The position numbers were made by a program, and so were the translations under genes. Positions 1 through 13,293 of a stretch of DNA of 64,000 nucleotides are shown one piece after another. This DNA comes from Annona cherimola (lineage: Eukaryota > Streptophyta > Magnoliopsida > Magnoliales > Annonaceae), in NCBI GenBank assembly GCA_030490835.1, contig CM059972.1:53425563-53489562 (forward strand). The letters run 5' to 3'. The notes beneath the pieces are model-generated. The model was not told the origin of the DNA. It did not search any database and saw only the letters and a program-made list of their open reading frames with translations. Each line of letters opens with the position of its first letter. Position 1 is the stretch's first letter.

Positions 1-2437
1 TCTTCCTTTCTTTCTCCCCAAGCAAGTGTTGAAATCAAAGGCAAAATACACTAAGTATATGTTTTGATGATTAACAACTCAATTTGAGTAAGTTTTGGCT
101 ACTAATATGTTTGTGAAGTGTTTTAAGGTTATAAAAATGAAAAATATGAAGCACGACAGGTCAAGTCGATACCCAAGTCGACTCAGGCATCGACTTAGGC
201 CAAGTCGATCCCCAAGTCGACTCCAACATTGACTTCAAAGGCCAATTTTTGTCCAGTGCTGAAATTGGGGAGCAAAAGGTGCCGAAGTCGCACATGAAGT
301 CGACTTCGCATGCGACTTGGGTGAAGTCGCAGACCAAGTCGACTCCCGCATCGACTTCAATTGACCAGCATAGAATTTGAAGAGCAAAGTCGCAGATCAA
401 GTCGACTTGACTTATGACTTGAGTGAATTCGAAGATCAAGTCGACTTGACTTACGACTTAAGTGAAGTCGAAGACCAAGTCAACCCAGACAATCAACTTG
501 GATCAAATGAAGATAGATTAAGACTAAAACAAGCCAAGTTGCATGAATTCATCAATTTTGGATCAAGAACTATCATTTGGACATCTTCAAGAACTCCAAG
601 ATTCAAGAATTTAAGATTTCAAGACATGGAGCGTAAAGTTTTCAAGCTAGGATGAATATACTGAGTTTCAAGTAATGTAAAACATTGGAAGAACAATTAA
701 TATGAAGAAATTGAAGCAAGAAAAGTCATTTCAAAGGAATGCAAGTTTACTTATCAAGCTAAGGAAGTGAAGTCGCACCGAAGTCGACTCCACATGTGAC
801 TTGGGTCAAGTTCAAGTCCAAGTCGACCTAAAGAAGAGACTTGGAAATTACAGAAATCCGAAGTCGCACCCGAAGTCGACTTCACATGCGACTTGAGTCA
901 AGTTCAAGACCAAGTCGACCTGAGGAGGAACTTGAATAGCCTGCTTAAACCCGAAGTCCCACCCGAAGTCGACTCCAGTATGCGAGTTGGGTGAAGTCGC
1001 ACCCGAAGTTGACTCCACCTGCGACTTAGGTCGCAACGTTCAAAAAATTTGAACGTTGGCGCATTTAATACGCGCCAACCAATTCTCTAACGTTCAAATC
1101 TCTTCCTCCATTATATATAGATACTCAAGTGAACGTGAAAGCAAGAAGAAAAGAGCAGAAATAGAAGATACTAAGTTAAAAATTCTATTTTCCTAGCCTT
1201 GAGTGATCTATACATGATTTGAAGGAAGAACGAGCTTCAACTTGCTGCATACTCCAACGTCGATCAAATCGTCACTTCTATGAGTTCTTCCTCGAGCTAA
1301 AACTTGCCTACACAAATTTGTAAAGTGTAGATCTTTTTCTTTTTGAATTTGTTATTCGGTTTTGATACTTGGTTTGATTTTGGTGTTTCAAACCCAGTGA
1401 TAGAAAAGTAGCGTTGTGACTGGAGTGGGGACTCGTCACCTACTTGTACTATGTGTTGTATATGCCCCCTAGAGCTGGAATCTAGAAGAGAGTGGAGGCT
1501 CTAGTTGTATTCGTGGAATACATAGTGGAATCCAAGTCACAAAGGGGTGTGAGCTTGGAAGAGTGGAGTAGGGAAGGTTGCCCGAACCACTATAAATCTT
1601 GTCCATTGATTTTTATTTCCGCTTTCATTATTTTGTTGCTTTCCATTTGTTTCATTAAAGGGGACTAAACTAAATCAGGGAATATTTTCTAGTTTAATCA
1701 AAAAAATTTAAATACCCAATTCACCCCTCCCCTCTTGAGTAATTGTCATTAACTCGAGACCAACAACCCCATGGGTACTTAAGTAATTTCCATTTTAACC
1801 TTCCCAAATTACCCCTCTTTACTTAGCTCTTAAGTAACCTCTTACTTGCTCTCCAAGAAAGTAACTTTCCATGATAATTAGCTTAATCCAATCCATTCAT
1901 ATCATAAATTTCATAATTTTATTCCATCGTTACAAATTTCATCTTAAACTGACGTTTCTACGTCAAGTTATGAACCTTTGAAAATATCCTTAGAGTGTGA
2001 GATTAAAATAAATATTTATCATCTTAATCTCATCACATTTACCTTAATCCAATCCACACATTAGGTTAAGCCCATAATCGTGAGCTTATCTTTAAAATTT
2101 CACCTCAATCTGCCTTATAGGCGTTAAGCTATGAATTTTTTATGATTTTTAACATTATTCCATAATTCCCATTTTAATCTCCATTAATTTTATCATGAAA
2201 ATTAAAATAAATATTCATCCCACATTAGCATATCCTAATCCTCATTAAGCTCCTTTAGTCATCTTGACTCACTTTGGGCTTTGGCGATTAGTTTTAATCA
2301 CCATTCTTAATTGCAAACTCTAATTGCAAAAATTCATAAATTCTTGAATATCATCCAAAATTCAATCAATTCACATATAAATCATAATTACAACTTAAAT
2401 GCAATTATATGAGTCTTACTTGGGTCTGGGTATCACA
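1..2437 (+). mobile_element. Family F long repeat, 3' part (copy F0)
   Basis: This is the tail of a forward F copy that begins left of the window. Positions 1766-2437 align in order with the end of the complete copy at 40561-44561: a 'tttcatctt...' block, a 'ccttataggc' block, 'cctcattaagc', and the terminal 'tgggtctgggtatcaca'. Positions 1-26 are the CT-rich stretch that lies further upstream in that copy. The insert at 27-1765 splits it. There is no coding sequence. Confidence 0.6.
27..1765 (+). mobile_element. Solo LTR of the Sirevirus-like copia family (copy A)
   Basis: The LTR starts TGTTGAAAT and ends GACCAACA, like the other LTRs of this family in the window. It has about 13 dyad modules (163-1027), a promoter-proximal GAACGTT/AACGTTC dyad, a TATATATAG box near 1114-1123, and the conserved 3' block that ends in 'ttcacccctcccctcttg'. 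No primer-binding site or gag follows position 1765, so it is a solo LTR. I see no clean 5-bp duplication (GCAAG on the left, ACCCC on the right), so it is old or rearranged. Confidence 0.8.
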
Positions 2438-2439
2438 GA

Positions 2440-2990
2440 ATCAACCTTCCTTGGTTATTCCTGAAATAGAAAAGTATTAGAGTTTGATTAATCAATTTTC
2501 CTTAGTTATTCCTCAAATAACAAAGCATTTAGAGTTTTAAATAAAAGAACACAAGTAATAGAAGAGTTAATTTATGTGACATTTGATGAATTTGATCTAA
2601 CCCCAAAGAAAGAAGATGAGTGTAGTGATGTAGAAAACCTATCAAGTGAAATTAGAAAGTTGCAAGTCAAAGACAGAGAGAGAGAGAGAGAGAAGATTCT
2701 AGGCAAAGTCAAGATTGAATCAGCCAATTACAAGATATAAGTGAAAGTAATGTTTCCTACAAGCTCTCACTTGTTTAAAATTCATGGAAATCATCTAATT
2801 GAATAAGTAATTGAAAACATATATGACGATGTAAGAATAGGAGTTTAAGATGAAATGTATGTGGACACTATGCCTCTATTCAAATATTGAGCCAAGTAAA
2901 ATAGATCATGCTCTAGAAGATGAAAATTAAATTATAACAATGCAAGAAGAGATAAATCAATTTGAAAGAAACAAGGAGATGACCAATGTA
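2440..2990 (+). pseudogene. pol: Relic of copia pol (integrase-RT linker)
   Basis: Broken reading frames still match the linker between integrase and reverse transcriptase of elements C and D. They include a 'LGYSSN.KAFRV.NKRTQV' stretch near 2500-2560, an acidic linker, and a 'MQEE.NQFERN' stretch near 2938-2975. Stops and frameshifts occur throughout, there is a GA run at 2670-2692, and a short piece at the start is duplicated. It is an older, more diverged copy than C or D. No LTR is attached. Confidence 0.6.
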
Positions 2991-3304
2991 GCATCCTGAC
3001 ACATAGGATACTATGAGATTTACCTTACTACAAAATTGGATTATGGCAAATTGCAAAATTTCGCCTGAATCTTTTAAGAAAATAAACTAAGTTCTTACAT
3101 TCGAATTCGAGTCTCGATCAAATGACATAAATATTTTAAGATTATATAAAATATTACAAGTCCTTGCCTATATCAATCTATTTGTGGCAACTAAGAAATG
3201 AAATAATGGAGATAGATTTATCCTCTAGTTGTACTCAGGTTTGCTTAATTATATGGGACCTGCATGGCTCTAATTTAATTTTGAAAGATATGAGTATGTT
3301 ACTC
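2991..3304. other. Unassigned repeat-derived sequence
   Basis: AT-rich stretch between the copia relic and the F copy at 3305. A 69-codon ORF at 3164-3373 runs across the F boundary and resembles nothing I recognise. It probably arose by chance. Confidence 0.3.
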
Positions 3305-6300
3305 TGTGGCGCCTCTGACCCGAGACACCGAAATCTTACTCCAGGATTGCTTTTGATTGGTAAAGAAAAATAGGATTGTTGCCCTGATCACGCAGCGAGT
3401 TTTTTTATATACATTTCGTTTAGCGCAAAATTTTTTGTTTCTTTTCTTTTCATTTTATTTCATTCATCTCATCCAATCTTTTACAAGTAACCTGTACTTG
3501 TAACCATTTGCACATATCATTCAAACATATCATTCTCAAATCATCAAGTTATTCATAACTTGATAATTACGTATCAGTATAAAGTATTGATCTGTTCTCA
3601 ATCATATCATATCAATACAAGTCATTCATGAATATTCGTAACTCAAACAACTTGATCATTTATATCATAAATTTTCATCGTCTAACTTTAATATATGTAT
3701 ATCATATAATTGATACACAAGCTTTCATTCTTTCATATCATAAATAGTCATATAGTCATGAGGCAAATTCAATTGGAATTCTCAACATAAATACTTATCT
3801 GTTCACATCATATTAGAGGTATTCACAACCTGAGACTTCATTATCAACACATTTATCCATCCATAACATGCAGGTAAATAATATTTAGCTTTGCTCCTCC
3901 GCTTATGCCTTGTACCTACCTAGGGTTGGGGAAAAACAAAATATGAGTGATAAACTTAGTAAGTTAGCATTTTCATTTTAAACCTTTTTCACAACCTTTT
4001 TTTTTGTAAATATTTCATGACTCAAATTTTAGGCTTTTCAAAGGCGAAGCATATGCACGTAAACCTTTTCTTATAAACCCCTTTTTTTCATGGGGACATT
4101 CTCATGTCTTAAAAAATTTTGATAATTTTTTTTTTATTGGACATCCTCATATCCTAAAACATTTTCATGGAAACCTTTTTTCATGTGGACTTTCTCATGT
4201 CTTAAAATATTTTCATATAAACCTTTTCTTCCATGAGGACATTCTATGTCCAAAAATATTTTTATATGCCCATTTTAGGGCCTTTTTTAAAAGCATATGC
4301 AAATACACCTCTATCCCTCTAGTAGGTGACACTTACTAAGTGATTATCCTTCCATAGGAAAGAAACCTTTCATGTAATAGCACTCCAGCTCTGCGGCTAT
4401 CCTTAAACCTTCTCTCATTTCAAGAAGGGCGTCACTAGCCTCCCGCCTTTCATAAGCGACTTGGCCACAGGTAGAGGGGGGCCCCGGTCCATCTGCGACT
4501 GCCTCTACGATGGACCTATTCATCATTCTGATGCAGCATACATCATTTTTATCCACATCAACATGTTAGCATGATTTCATAAAATCGTACAGACCTCAGT
4601 TTGTGTCCTATTGAAATCTCACAGACATTTGTCTATCTTTTTTTCTTTAAACCGAAAGCATGACAACTCTATGCCCTTTTTCAAAACTAAAAGCTTGGCA
4701 ACTCTGTTCCAAGGTCATTTTATAAACAATGAATATGCAAATGCATCATTTTCATTTATGTCATAATTCTTCATGTGATGATACGCTAGCCCGGTGAAAT
4801 CCTGCCATATGGTAGAAGACACTTACCAAGTGATCAACGACCCACAGAAACCTAACCATTTTACTAAAAGTCGCCAACCACACCAACTTGAGAATTTCAA
4901 AGGCAAAACTACCCATGAAAACATGATTTTTCTTACTCTAACTAGCCTCCTAACTTTTCGTGCATGACTTTCATTCACCTCGGCATTATATACATTAATC
5001 ACATGACATATGTTTCATTCTCATATAGAGAACAACTTGCATATTTATTTTGAACACAATTTGTAAAACAGTATTCAAATCACAATTTTGGGATGACCAC
5101 CCTTAAATGGTTTTAAAATTATCAATATGAAACAGTTTTCAAAACACTTCAAAATTCAAGGAAATTCAAAACATGTCAATTTTTAAGAAGATCAATAGTT
5201 TCAAAAGTTTTATTTGTTTACATATAAACAAGTTTTACAACTAATATGATAAAACAAATTTCGAAACCCTTCAATATTTGAAAACAAAGTACATTTTCAA
5301 AAGCTTTTCTTGCAAATATTTTTATTCCCATTTTTGGACTTCGCAAAGGATATGCAACGCATCTTTTCCATTAATTCACTCCAGCATTATATTTTTCATT
5401 TATACGACATCCCTATCGTTCTTATATATATAAAAAGAAAAGCATGCATATTCTTTGAACACCATTAACAAATAAAAATCAAATCATCTAATACAATCAA
5501 CTTATTGAGTTGACCATCCTTCAACTCTTTTAGAAACATCAGTATAAAGCATTTTCAAATTGTTTTACTATTCAATGAGATTCCAAACATTTCAAGAATA
5601 TCCATTTTCAAATGCTTTGCTTGAAAATACCATTTTCATAAAGAAATCAAACCTTTTTTTCGCAAACTTTTTTGAAATATTCAAATGAAACAATTTTTAA
5701 ATACTTCAACCTTTAAAAAGGGTTTGCTTACAATGAAGCAATTCCAAAACATATCCATATTCGAAAGATGAAATTTCAAAAGGTTTTGCTTGCTTATCTA
5801 CATATATCATTTCAACACTTGAAATGAAATCAACATTTTAAAAAATTTACTTGCTTACAAGAAAATCTTAGAATCATCAGTATAAAGTCATTACAAACAT
5901 TTCGACACTTGAAATGAAATCAATATTTTAAAAAAAAATTGCTTGCTTACCTATGGAAAGTTCACTCATCCCTTGGATCTTTTCCTTGCCTTCACCTAAA
6001 CAGTGGAAAAGGATCATCTTATATGCTTGCATATCATCATATACTTGCATCCCTTGCCTTTTATTTAATTCATGTTTATATATCGCTTGTCCTCAACCCT
6101 TACATGATCTCAATCTATATATGACTCATAGCATGTTTGCCTTAATCACTTCTTCTTTTGAGATAAATGTCATCATCTCATATGTCACATATATGCACAT
6201 TTTTCAACGGTGAGTCATTCATTTGACTCAATACCCTCATCTAGGGTATTTAATCACTTTTCAATTATTCAATATACTTACTTGAAACTATAGCAAGTTA

Positions 6301-7140
6301 AGTTCAAGTAAGGTTTCTCAACTTCATATTTACCCTTCTAATATTCTCTTTTTCACACACCTATGCTACCTAGTAATTAATTACTTTGAACACTAATCAA
6401 ACCACAATATTCGCTATGTTAAACATATGCTACATCCTAAATCCTTGATAATGGGTTTAGCCTAGCATATTTATAATTAAAATCAAACACAAAATAATAT
6501 TATATCTAATATCAATCATAAACAAGACAATTAAAGTCAAAAGAAAGAAAGAAAGGGAAAGCTTATTGATCGGAAGCCCCTATGGTGTATCGCTCGCTCC
6601 AAGGAACTCGCCACCTCGCTTCTCACCTCGTGCTTTTCACTTCTCTCACTCCCGAACCTTAATCTTAGCTCCAAGGATGTTCTAAGATGCCTTGGAACAT
6701 TCCTAGGGGGTGTTTGTATAGGGTATAGAAGAGTAATTGGCGTACAAAGTCCGTTGCACACTTGGATTGTGCATCGAGGGTCCTGCACGATTCAAACCAT
6801 GTGGAGCTTGGTCAATGTGCTCCGGATTTTGTGTACTAGGCCTAAGAAGTTCTTGGGTCTCGTGTAAAATATGTTTTAGACTTCTTTGTTCACTGTTTTG
6901 CTTCCTTTTAATTCTTCGTCTTCTCCATCTTCCATCTGCAGAGCCTCCCCTCTCCGTCTCTCTTTTTTCCAAGCTGCTTAAAGCCATCCTTGTTTCCTCT
7001 CTTCTTCTAGATGAAAGGCACGCCCTCCCCTTTCCATTATTCTCTTTTCGAACGACTGCTACACTTCTCCATCTTCCATCCACATGGTCTTCTCTCTCTC
7101 TTCACTCCTTTACATATGTATGTTTTAGTTTGGAATAGAA
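3305..7140 (+). mobile_element. Family F long repeat, 3'-truncated copy
   Basis: The copy starts TGTGGCGCC at 3305 and follows the block order of the complete copy at 40561. The blocks are 'aggattgttgccctgatcac', a 'ggggaaaaacaaaatatgag' block, 'cacttactaagtgatta', the GC-rich block at 4390-4560, 'gatgaccacccttaaa' near 5092, and the 'gcttgcttacc' block at 5941. Similarity fades between about 6500 and 7140 and the terminal block is missing, so the right end is approximate and I found no target duplication. The small ORFs inside it (4344-4556, 5939-6213, 6537-7138) are not conserved in the other copies. Confidence 0.6.
4080..4265 (+). repeat. Minisatellite with GGACAT/ATGTC dyads
   Basis: About four decayed units, each pairing 'ggacat' with 'atgtc' or 'atcc' a few bases apart, followed by 'taaaatattttcat'. 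It is the same minisatellite as in the reverse F copy at 14130-14560, in the opposite orientation. Confidence 0.5.
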
Positions 7141-7334
7141 TTTTAGGAGTGATTTTCTTTTTGATGTTTGCTTTGGTTCTTTAGCGTAGCTTTTTTATAT
7201 CAATTTTTTTGTTTCCTAGAGGCTCGATTTGTCTTACAAAAAAATCAAAACTTTATTTTTTTTTTACCTAAAGCTAGAATTTTTAAGAATTGTATTTACA
7301 TTATTCATGTATGAAGTATACATCAACATAAAGA

Positions 7335-7470
7335 CAATCTAAAGAAGGATGTCTAAACATCACATATCAATATGGAAGATGACCTAAAGTAGGACATCTA
7401 AATATCACATGTCAGTGTAGAAGATGACCTTAAGTAGGAGATCTAAATATTATTACAAAAGATTATCTAG
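7335..7470. repeat. Short degenerate tandem repeat
   Basis: Three or four units of roughly 50-60 bp containing 'gacgtctaaa' or 'gacatctaaatatcacat' variants and 'gaagatgacct(t/a)aagtagga'. The copies are decayed, and nothing coding overlaps them. Confidence 0.5.
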
Positions 7471-7546
7471 TGTTGGACGTCTGAGAATGACATTAGTTAT
7501 GTGAGCCATTAAGTAGCCTTTAATTCCTTATCTATTAATGTGCTTT

Positions 7547-8006
7547 GGGCTTAAAAGATTTGGATTTTATTTTTTTGTGATTTTTATCTTACCACTTTAT
7601 TTTTAAAGAAGATAAAACATTTTCTTTGTGCATGAAGAGCTTTGGATTTTATTTATTTTATAATTTTCATCTTGCCATTTCATTTTAAAAAAAACATGAA
7701 ACAGGTTCTTTGAGCATAAAGAGATTTGACTTTCATTTACTTTATGATTTTCATCTTGCTATTTTGTTTTTAAAAAGATGAAACATGTGCTTTGGGCTTG
7801 AAGAGCTTTTACTTTTATTTATTTTTTTATTTTCATCTTGCCATTTCGTTTCTAAAAAAAGTTGAAACATGTGCTTTAGGCTTAAAGAGCTTTGACTTTC
7901 ATTTATTTTTTTATTTTTATTGTGTTTTAGTCTTGAAAGCTTTGACTTTTATTTATTTTTTATTTTCATCTTGCCATTTTGTTTTTTAAAAAGATGAAAC
8001 ATGAAA
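7547..8006 (+). repeat. Minisatellite, unit about 83 bp, six copies
   Basis: Units start near 7550, 7622, 7708, 7790, 7874 and 7923. Each has 'tgctttgggcttgaagagc', then 'tttgacttttatttattt', 'ttttcatcttgccatttcg' and 'aaaaagatgaaacat'. The fifth unit is cut short. The 65-codon ORF at 7792-7989 is only the repeat read in frame. Confidence 0.75.
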
Positions 8007-10010
8007 TGAACTTAGTTTAGTATTTAGATCTACAGAATATATGAATGGAACCTATGGGTGAGTTTGTTGTTGGAATATAGAAAATGATCCACTAAAGAAT
8101 GTCCACTAATTAATTTCCGTTTGTCAGTATGTTGTTACAAGATATAATACAACCTAGTTTAGGTCTTCATATAATGAATTTTTAGGATTCTAATTCTTAA
8201 GTTATTGAGCTGGTTGGGATGATATAGTCTAATATGTTTAAGTTGTTTTATTCATAAATTCTTCATTTAACATATCCTTGATGTAGTTGAAATATCTATA
8301 TTTTTAATCCCTATAAATAGACTCATCATCTGCTTCAAGGGTCATTTCTTTTGGTATTAGCAGTCTAAGGATGAACAACATAGAGTTACATACAATCTGC
8401 ACTAGCAAAGAGGTAGTGAAAATTTGTTGGACAATGATATGACTCTAACACTTGTAGGTCAAATGATTTATGATGAACATGACATCCAAATGTTTGTTGA
8501 TGATAGGAATAGTGGTTTGAAGTAAAGGTAAACAATGCTAACAAAGTTGGGATTGAGTTTGATATAGCACAATCTCCCATAGAAATTACACTCAAGATTG
8601 GTACAGAGTTTGCAACTAAAAAAGAACATATTTGACTTTGTACAATAGATATATAAAGTCGAATGGCTTTAGTATTCGATGGAATCAGGCTAAGAAAATT
8701 GAAATTGGGTAAAGTCTCACAACGGTATATATGGTGCTACAAGGTGGGTCTGAGAGAAAAATCAAAGGGCAAGCCAAAGAAGAAAAAATATATGAAGAGA
8801 AATCACAAGGCGCAACTGCAAAAGCATATCTACTAGTCACCAAACTTGCCAACACATCCTGTTCAAAGTGGCACAATTCAATCCATCCACTATCATAGGC
8901 TTGTTTCCATTAACAAATCTGTATTCCTGCATTTACACAAGAATGTATCAAATATTTAGATGGATGTGGTGCATAGGATTAGAAGTACTAGGATACGGAT
9001 GACAAAATCTATTGACTTTATGGCACAAGAATATGATAGCCAAGACCGTGTGAGATTTTTTGAAGTCAATCTACAACATATCTATGGAAGATGCATCAAG
9101 TAAAATTTGGCAAATGAGTCACAGCCTTGTTGGACTACTTCAACAACTAATCAAAGTTGGATCCTTCATTCACATATGGTTTGCAGTTCGAGGAAGAGTT
9201 CAACGAGGACAATCAATTATCTTCTTGTCCATGGGTATACCATAGATCCAAGGTAGATTATAAAGTCTTCAACAATGTAGTGGCTACTTAGAAACATTGT
9301 CATTACCCACATAATGATTGTCATTTTTCAAGTTGAAGAGAGATTTTAAGATCATGAAGAGCATATACTTCGACTATCAATTGTATGAATAAGAAATCTG
9401 AAGCTATGTGTCTTATTTAAGTGCATAATTGTTTCTATTTATGTATTGATTTAAATTTATGTTGAACTTGCTAGTTGAATTGAAGGGATGTAAAACCTAT
9501 ATGATGGATGTGTGTTTGTTCTAATGGGATGTATGTTTAACTCAATGTAATTTTACAATTATAATGAGTATCTATATATTTAGACTTTTTTTAACTAATT
9601 GGCTCTTTTTCCTTTAATTGTTAGTTGTTACTATGGTATGTCAGTCACAATATGTGCAAATCTTTCAATAGTAATTCGTATGACCATTAGATGGCCAATA
9701 TTTAGTTGTCTTACAATTAGAAGACCAATATTAAATTGTTTGACAATCAGGCATCTTGCATTAGGGCATCCAGAGAGCTAGCATTATGGCTTCGATAATA
9801 GAAAAATTCGACAGTAGATAACACAATTATGTAGGAAGTCATCAGATAACAAAGAAATAGTCGACTAACCGAAAAATATCTAAACAATCAGTCATCCAAA
9901 ATGACACTGACCTATGCAAAATTACCAGACAACCAACACTTGGTCATCCAACAAATTTCTAACATTACACAAATCAAAGTAAATTGTAAATGCTTTTTTT
10001 TATTTGCATG
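8007..10010. other. Gene-free AT-rich stretch, possible MULE relic
   Basis: No intact gene is visible. Around 8570-8860 the plus strand carries a broken reading with a 'LKIGTEF.TKKE' stretch, which faintly recalls the N-terminal DNA-binding region of MuDR-type transposases. Stops follow immediately. Short repeated words such as 'gatggccaatattta' occur at 9690-9760. The short ORFs at 8386-8595, 8685-8876 and 9060-9245 are not supported as genes. Confidence 0.25.
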
Positions 10011-10924
10011 CATTCTATGATACCTAGAATATTTGGAGACCCATAAATGTAATTTAGGTATTCAAGAAGTATTAATGGTATGATTTATGTGGATGGATGA
10101 GATTAGGGCTAGTAATCAAGTGAGGTAGTTGAGTTAATCGCATTAGGCCAATATGAGTTAATGTGCTCAACAAGGATAAAATGAAGTATGAAAATGATGA
10201 TGTAGCATGATTTTGAATTTCATTAATTATTATTAAGTTCATTGTAATGATGGGATAAATTGGGTCATACTTGGAAAATTCATAATTTTACGCCCATAAG
10301 GCAGATTGACATGAAATTTCAAAAGTAAGCACATGTTGATGTGCTCTACCTCATGATGGTGTGGATTACATTAATCATGATTTAATTAGGTTGATAATTA
10401 TTTAATTTCATCCAAATTCAAGAGACATTTTCAAATGACCATAACTTACACTAGAAAGGTCATTTTAGGATAAAAAATTTTATGAACGGCTAAAATAAAG
10501 TGGCCTATCATACGGATGGCTTTGATTAAGCTAAATCCAATGGAAAAATTCTTAAACTCTTATGGTTAAAATCCTATAACTTTTTGCTTCAAAAAATGGT
10601 GTTTCATTAATGCAAAAGTTAAAGAAATTAATAGTACAAATGAGGTGTCCAAATGAGAGATTTTTGGGCAGATTTTTAAATGAAAAAATGCACCTAAAAT
10701 TACAGCTGGCCATGGATGTGTTCAACAAGAAAAAATGGGCATTTTTCATGTCACAAAATGACAAAATAGAGGAGACATGTGAACGTGATCAAGGGATTGA
10801 CTTTGGGCAGATTTTTGGCATTTAAAAATTACGAAAGAAAGGAAATTCAAGGGGGTTTCTTGGGTAGCAAGAAAGGAAAAAAAAGAAAAGGGGCAGCAGG
10901 AGCCCTTGGACGTTACAGCAAGGA

Positions 10925-10928
<4 letters not shown>

Positions 10929-10970
<42 letters not shown>
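10929..10970. repeat. GA microsatellite
   Basis: About 21 GA units inside the F1 copy. The copy at 40561 has a CT-rich stretch at the matching place (about 43065-43130, opposite strand). It accounts for the Ser/Leu and Arg/Glu run ORFs overlapping here. Confidence 0.9.
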
Positions 10971-10973
<3 letters not shown>

Positions 10974-13293
10974 AGGGAGAGATGCCAAAAAAAATCAGCA
11001 AAAATGAAAAGAAGAGAAGGAAGATGGGGATGTCTAATTGGTATGTGTATTTAATCTCCTCCCATTAATTATTTTATCTATGTTCAAATGGATGTTCCAA
11101 CATGTTAAATTTTTAGATTTAAGTTACAAAGCACATGCAAATAAATATGAAACGGCTAAAGCTAGATATAATGGAAGAAAAACCCTAATTTCTTGAGTTA
11201 ATTTTATGATTAAAAAAATGACATATGTTGAGTTTAAGAATTAAGAATTAATGATTAAGTTTTTGCATATATTGAAATTAGATAAAAATATGGGAACAAA
11301 ACCTAGAGAAATAAAATAGAAAACTAAAATATAAAAGAAATAGTAAATAAATAAGTTTTAGTATGAAAATTTGTATGAGAACTCATTATATGATTATTAA
11401 GGAACGACCCAAGTTTCACCTTAAAAGGTAAAGAAGGATGCAAATTACAAATCTGAGAAGATCAACCTAGACAGGGTCGAACAGTTGTCAGGATCAGCTG
11501 CATCAAATAATTTTTAATAATTGTTTTATGTGACATTTTGAGTTGAAAATTTTATATGATATAGAATACATCCTAAGTATCACTCACAAAAAATAAAAAT
11601 TAAATTTTGGATGGTATAAATATGCTTAATAATTAACGTGATTTGACCCATTTGAAAATTGATGCTGATATCTAGCAGAGTAAAAATACCTAAATAAATA
11701 TAAATACTTAATATTTTGTGCTGGAATTAATTATTTTAGTTAATTCATGTATTTATTAATGTATGATAGAAATTTTAAATTAAAACCCCTTGATTTGATT
11801 ATAGAAATTAGAGAAATCAGTGTGTCTGATTTTAGCAATATAGATAGATTGAGGAATAAATTAAAATAAAAGTTAAATTTCAAATTTTTAGAGTGGAATT
11901 TAACTTATAATAGGATATAAATAAGTATCATAAGTGATTATGAGGGTTTGACCTACTATGGGTGAATTTTGAAAGGAATGGGTGCTATGGAAGCACAAGT
12001 TATACCAACGTATGAATTGGTAAATGGACACCCAACTTGAAAAGCAAGTGAGTTAAGTAAGTTGATGAAAATCATGTGGGTTGAAAAACTATATGATGTG
12101 CAAACATATGGAATTATGTTTATGAATGCAATGTCATTCTTATATATATAGGCAAAGGCAAAGAAAAGATTAACGAAGGAAATGGAAGTGAATTCAGGTA
12201 AGTAAGCAACCTTTTGAAAATATTGATTTCATTCCAAATGTTGAATTGATTATAAGTGCTTTATCATGATGCTCTATTAAGCATTTCCAAAATATTACTT
12301 TATTGGCTTATATTAAGATGATATGAACTTGCTTTATCAAGATGTTTCAAGATTGCTTACTAGGTAAGCAAGCGAACTTTCAATGTGTTGATTTTGTTTC
12401 AAGTATTTATATTGATGATTTTATGATTGCTTACAGAGTAAGTAAGTTCAATTCTTGAAAATATAGCTTTAATGAAAAGCCTCAGCATTGCTTCATTGTA
12501 AGCATGCTTTATTCTTGAAAGTATGATTTTACTCCTTACTATTAACATGTTTCAAGATGGTTTCATGTTAAGCAAATTCTTAGAAATACTATTTCAAAAG
12601 TATTTTATGATAAGAGAGTTTCGACTCTTGTACAAAAAGATATTTGAAAACAAACCTTGAAAATTCTATTCCTAAGGAGTTTTGAGATAAAAAATGTGAT
12701 TCTTCATATAATGATATTTATAAATAAATAAGGCTTTTGAAATGGTTCATATAAATGTCATAAAATGGGCTATTTAGATGCTTTGAAATGATCTATTAAA
12801 ATATTTTAAGTCTCTTTGAAGACTGAAATACTTTAAAAATGTGTTGTGTTGTTGTTTCAAAAGAGTTTTAAGGATGACCAACTCAATAAATTGATGATAT
12901 AAAATGATTTGATGACTATTTTGTTTAAATGATGTTCAAAAGATAGTACAAACTCTTCTCTACATAAGAGTGGCAAGGATGGTGTGTGGACAAGGCATAT
13001 AATGCCAATAAAATGGAAACATATATGTTTGCGTATCCTTTGCTAAAAAAAACCCAGAAATGGGAATAAAAATGTTTATAAGAAAAGTCTGATTTTCTCG
13101 AATATTGTAATATTGCATAATCACTTTATAATGAGAATTCTAAAAATTATTTACCAACAAACAAGAAATATTTTTGAAAATATTGTTTTCTCAAATACTA
13201 CAAATGTTTTGTAAATTTAACTTACTAAAAATATTTTCAAAATTCTTTAAGGGTGGTCATCCTAACATCATGATTTAAAGGCAGTTTATGAAA

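Noticed and set aside
161..1036. ORFs with repeating peptides (QVDLTYDLS, EVDSTCDLG and similar), also at 14806-15626, 19707-20837, 25176-25575, 34235-34684, 37637-38531 and 39340-39601
   Set aside because: They arise because the 34-bp LTR modules contain few stops. They occur on both strands and in several frames at once and have no consistent start.
4344..4556. 70-codon minus-strand ORF in an F copy
   Set aside because: It lies in the GC-rich block of the repeat. The matching blocks at 13880-14050, 18000-18125 and 41220-41365 do not keep the frame.
6537..7138. Overlapping ORFs of 83-133 codons on both strands
   Set aside because: Ser/Leu/Arg-rich products of CT-rich sequence, with opposite-strand ORFs of similar length and no splice or domain support.
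10746..11054. ORFs with long Ser-Leu or Arg-Glu runs
   Set aside because: They read through the GA microsatellite at 10929-10970.
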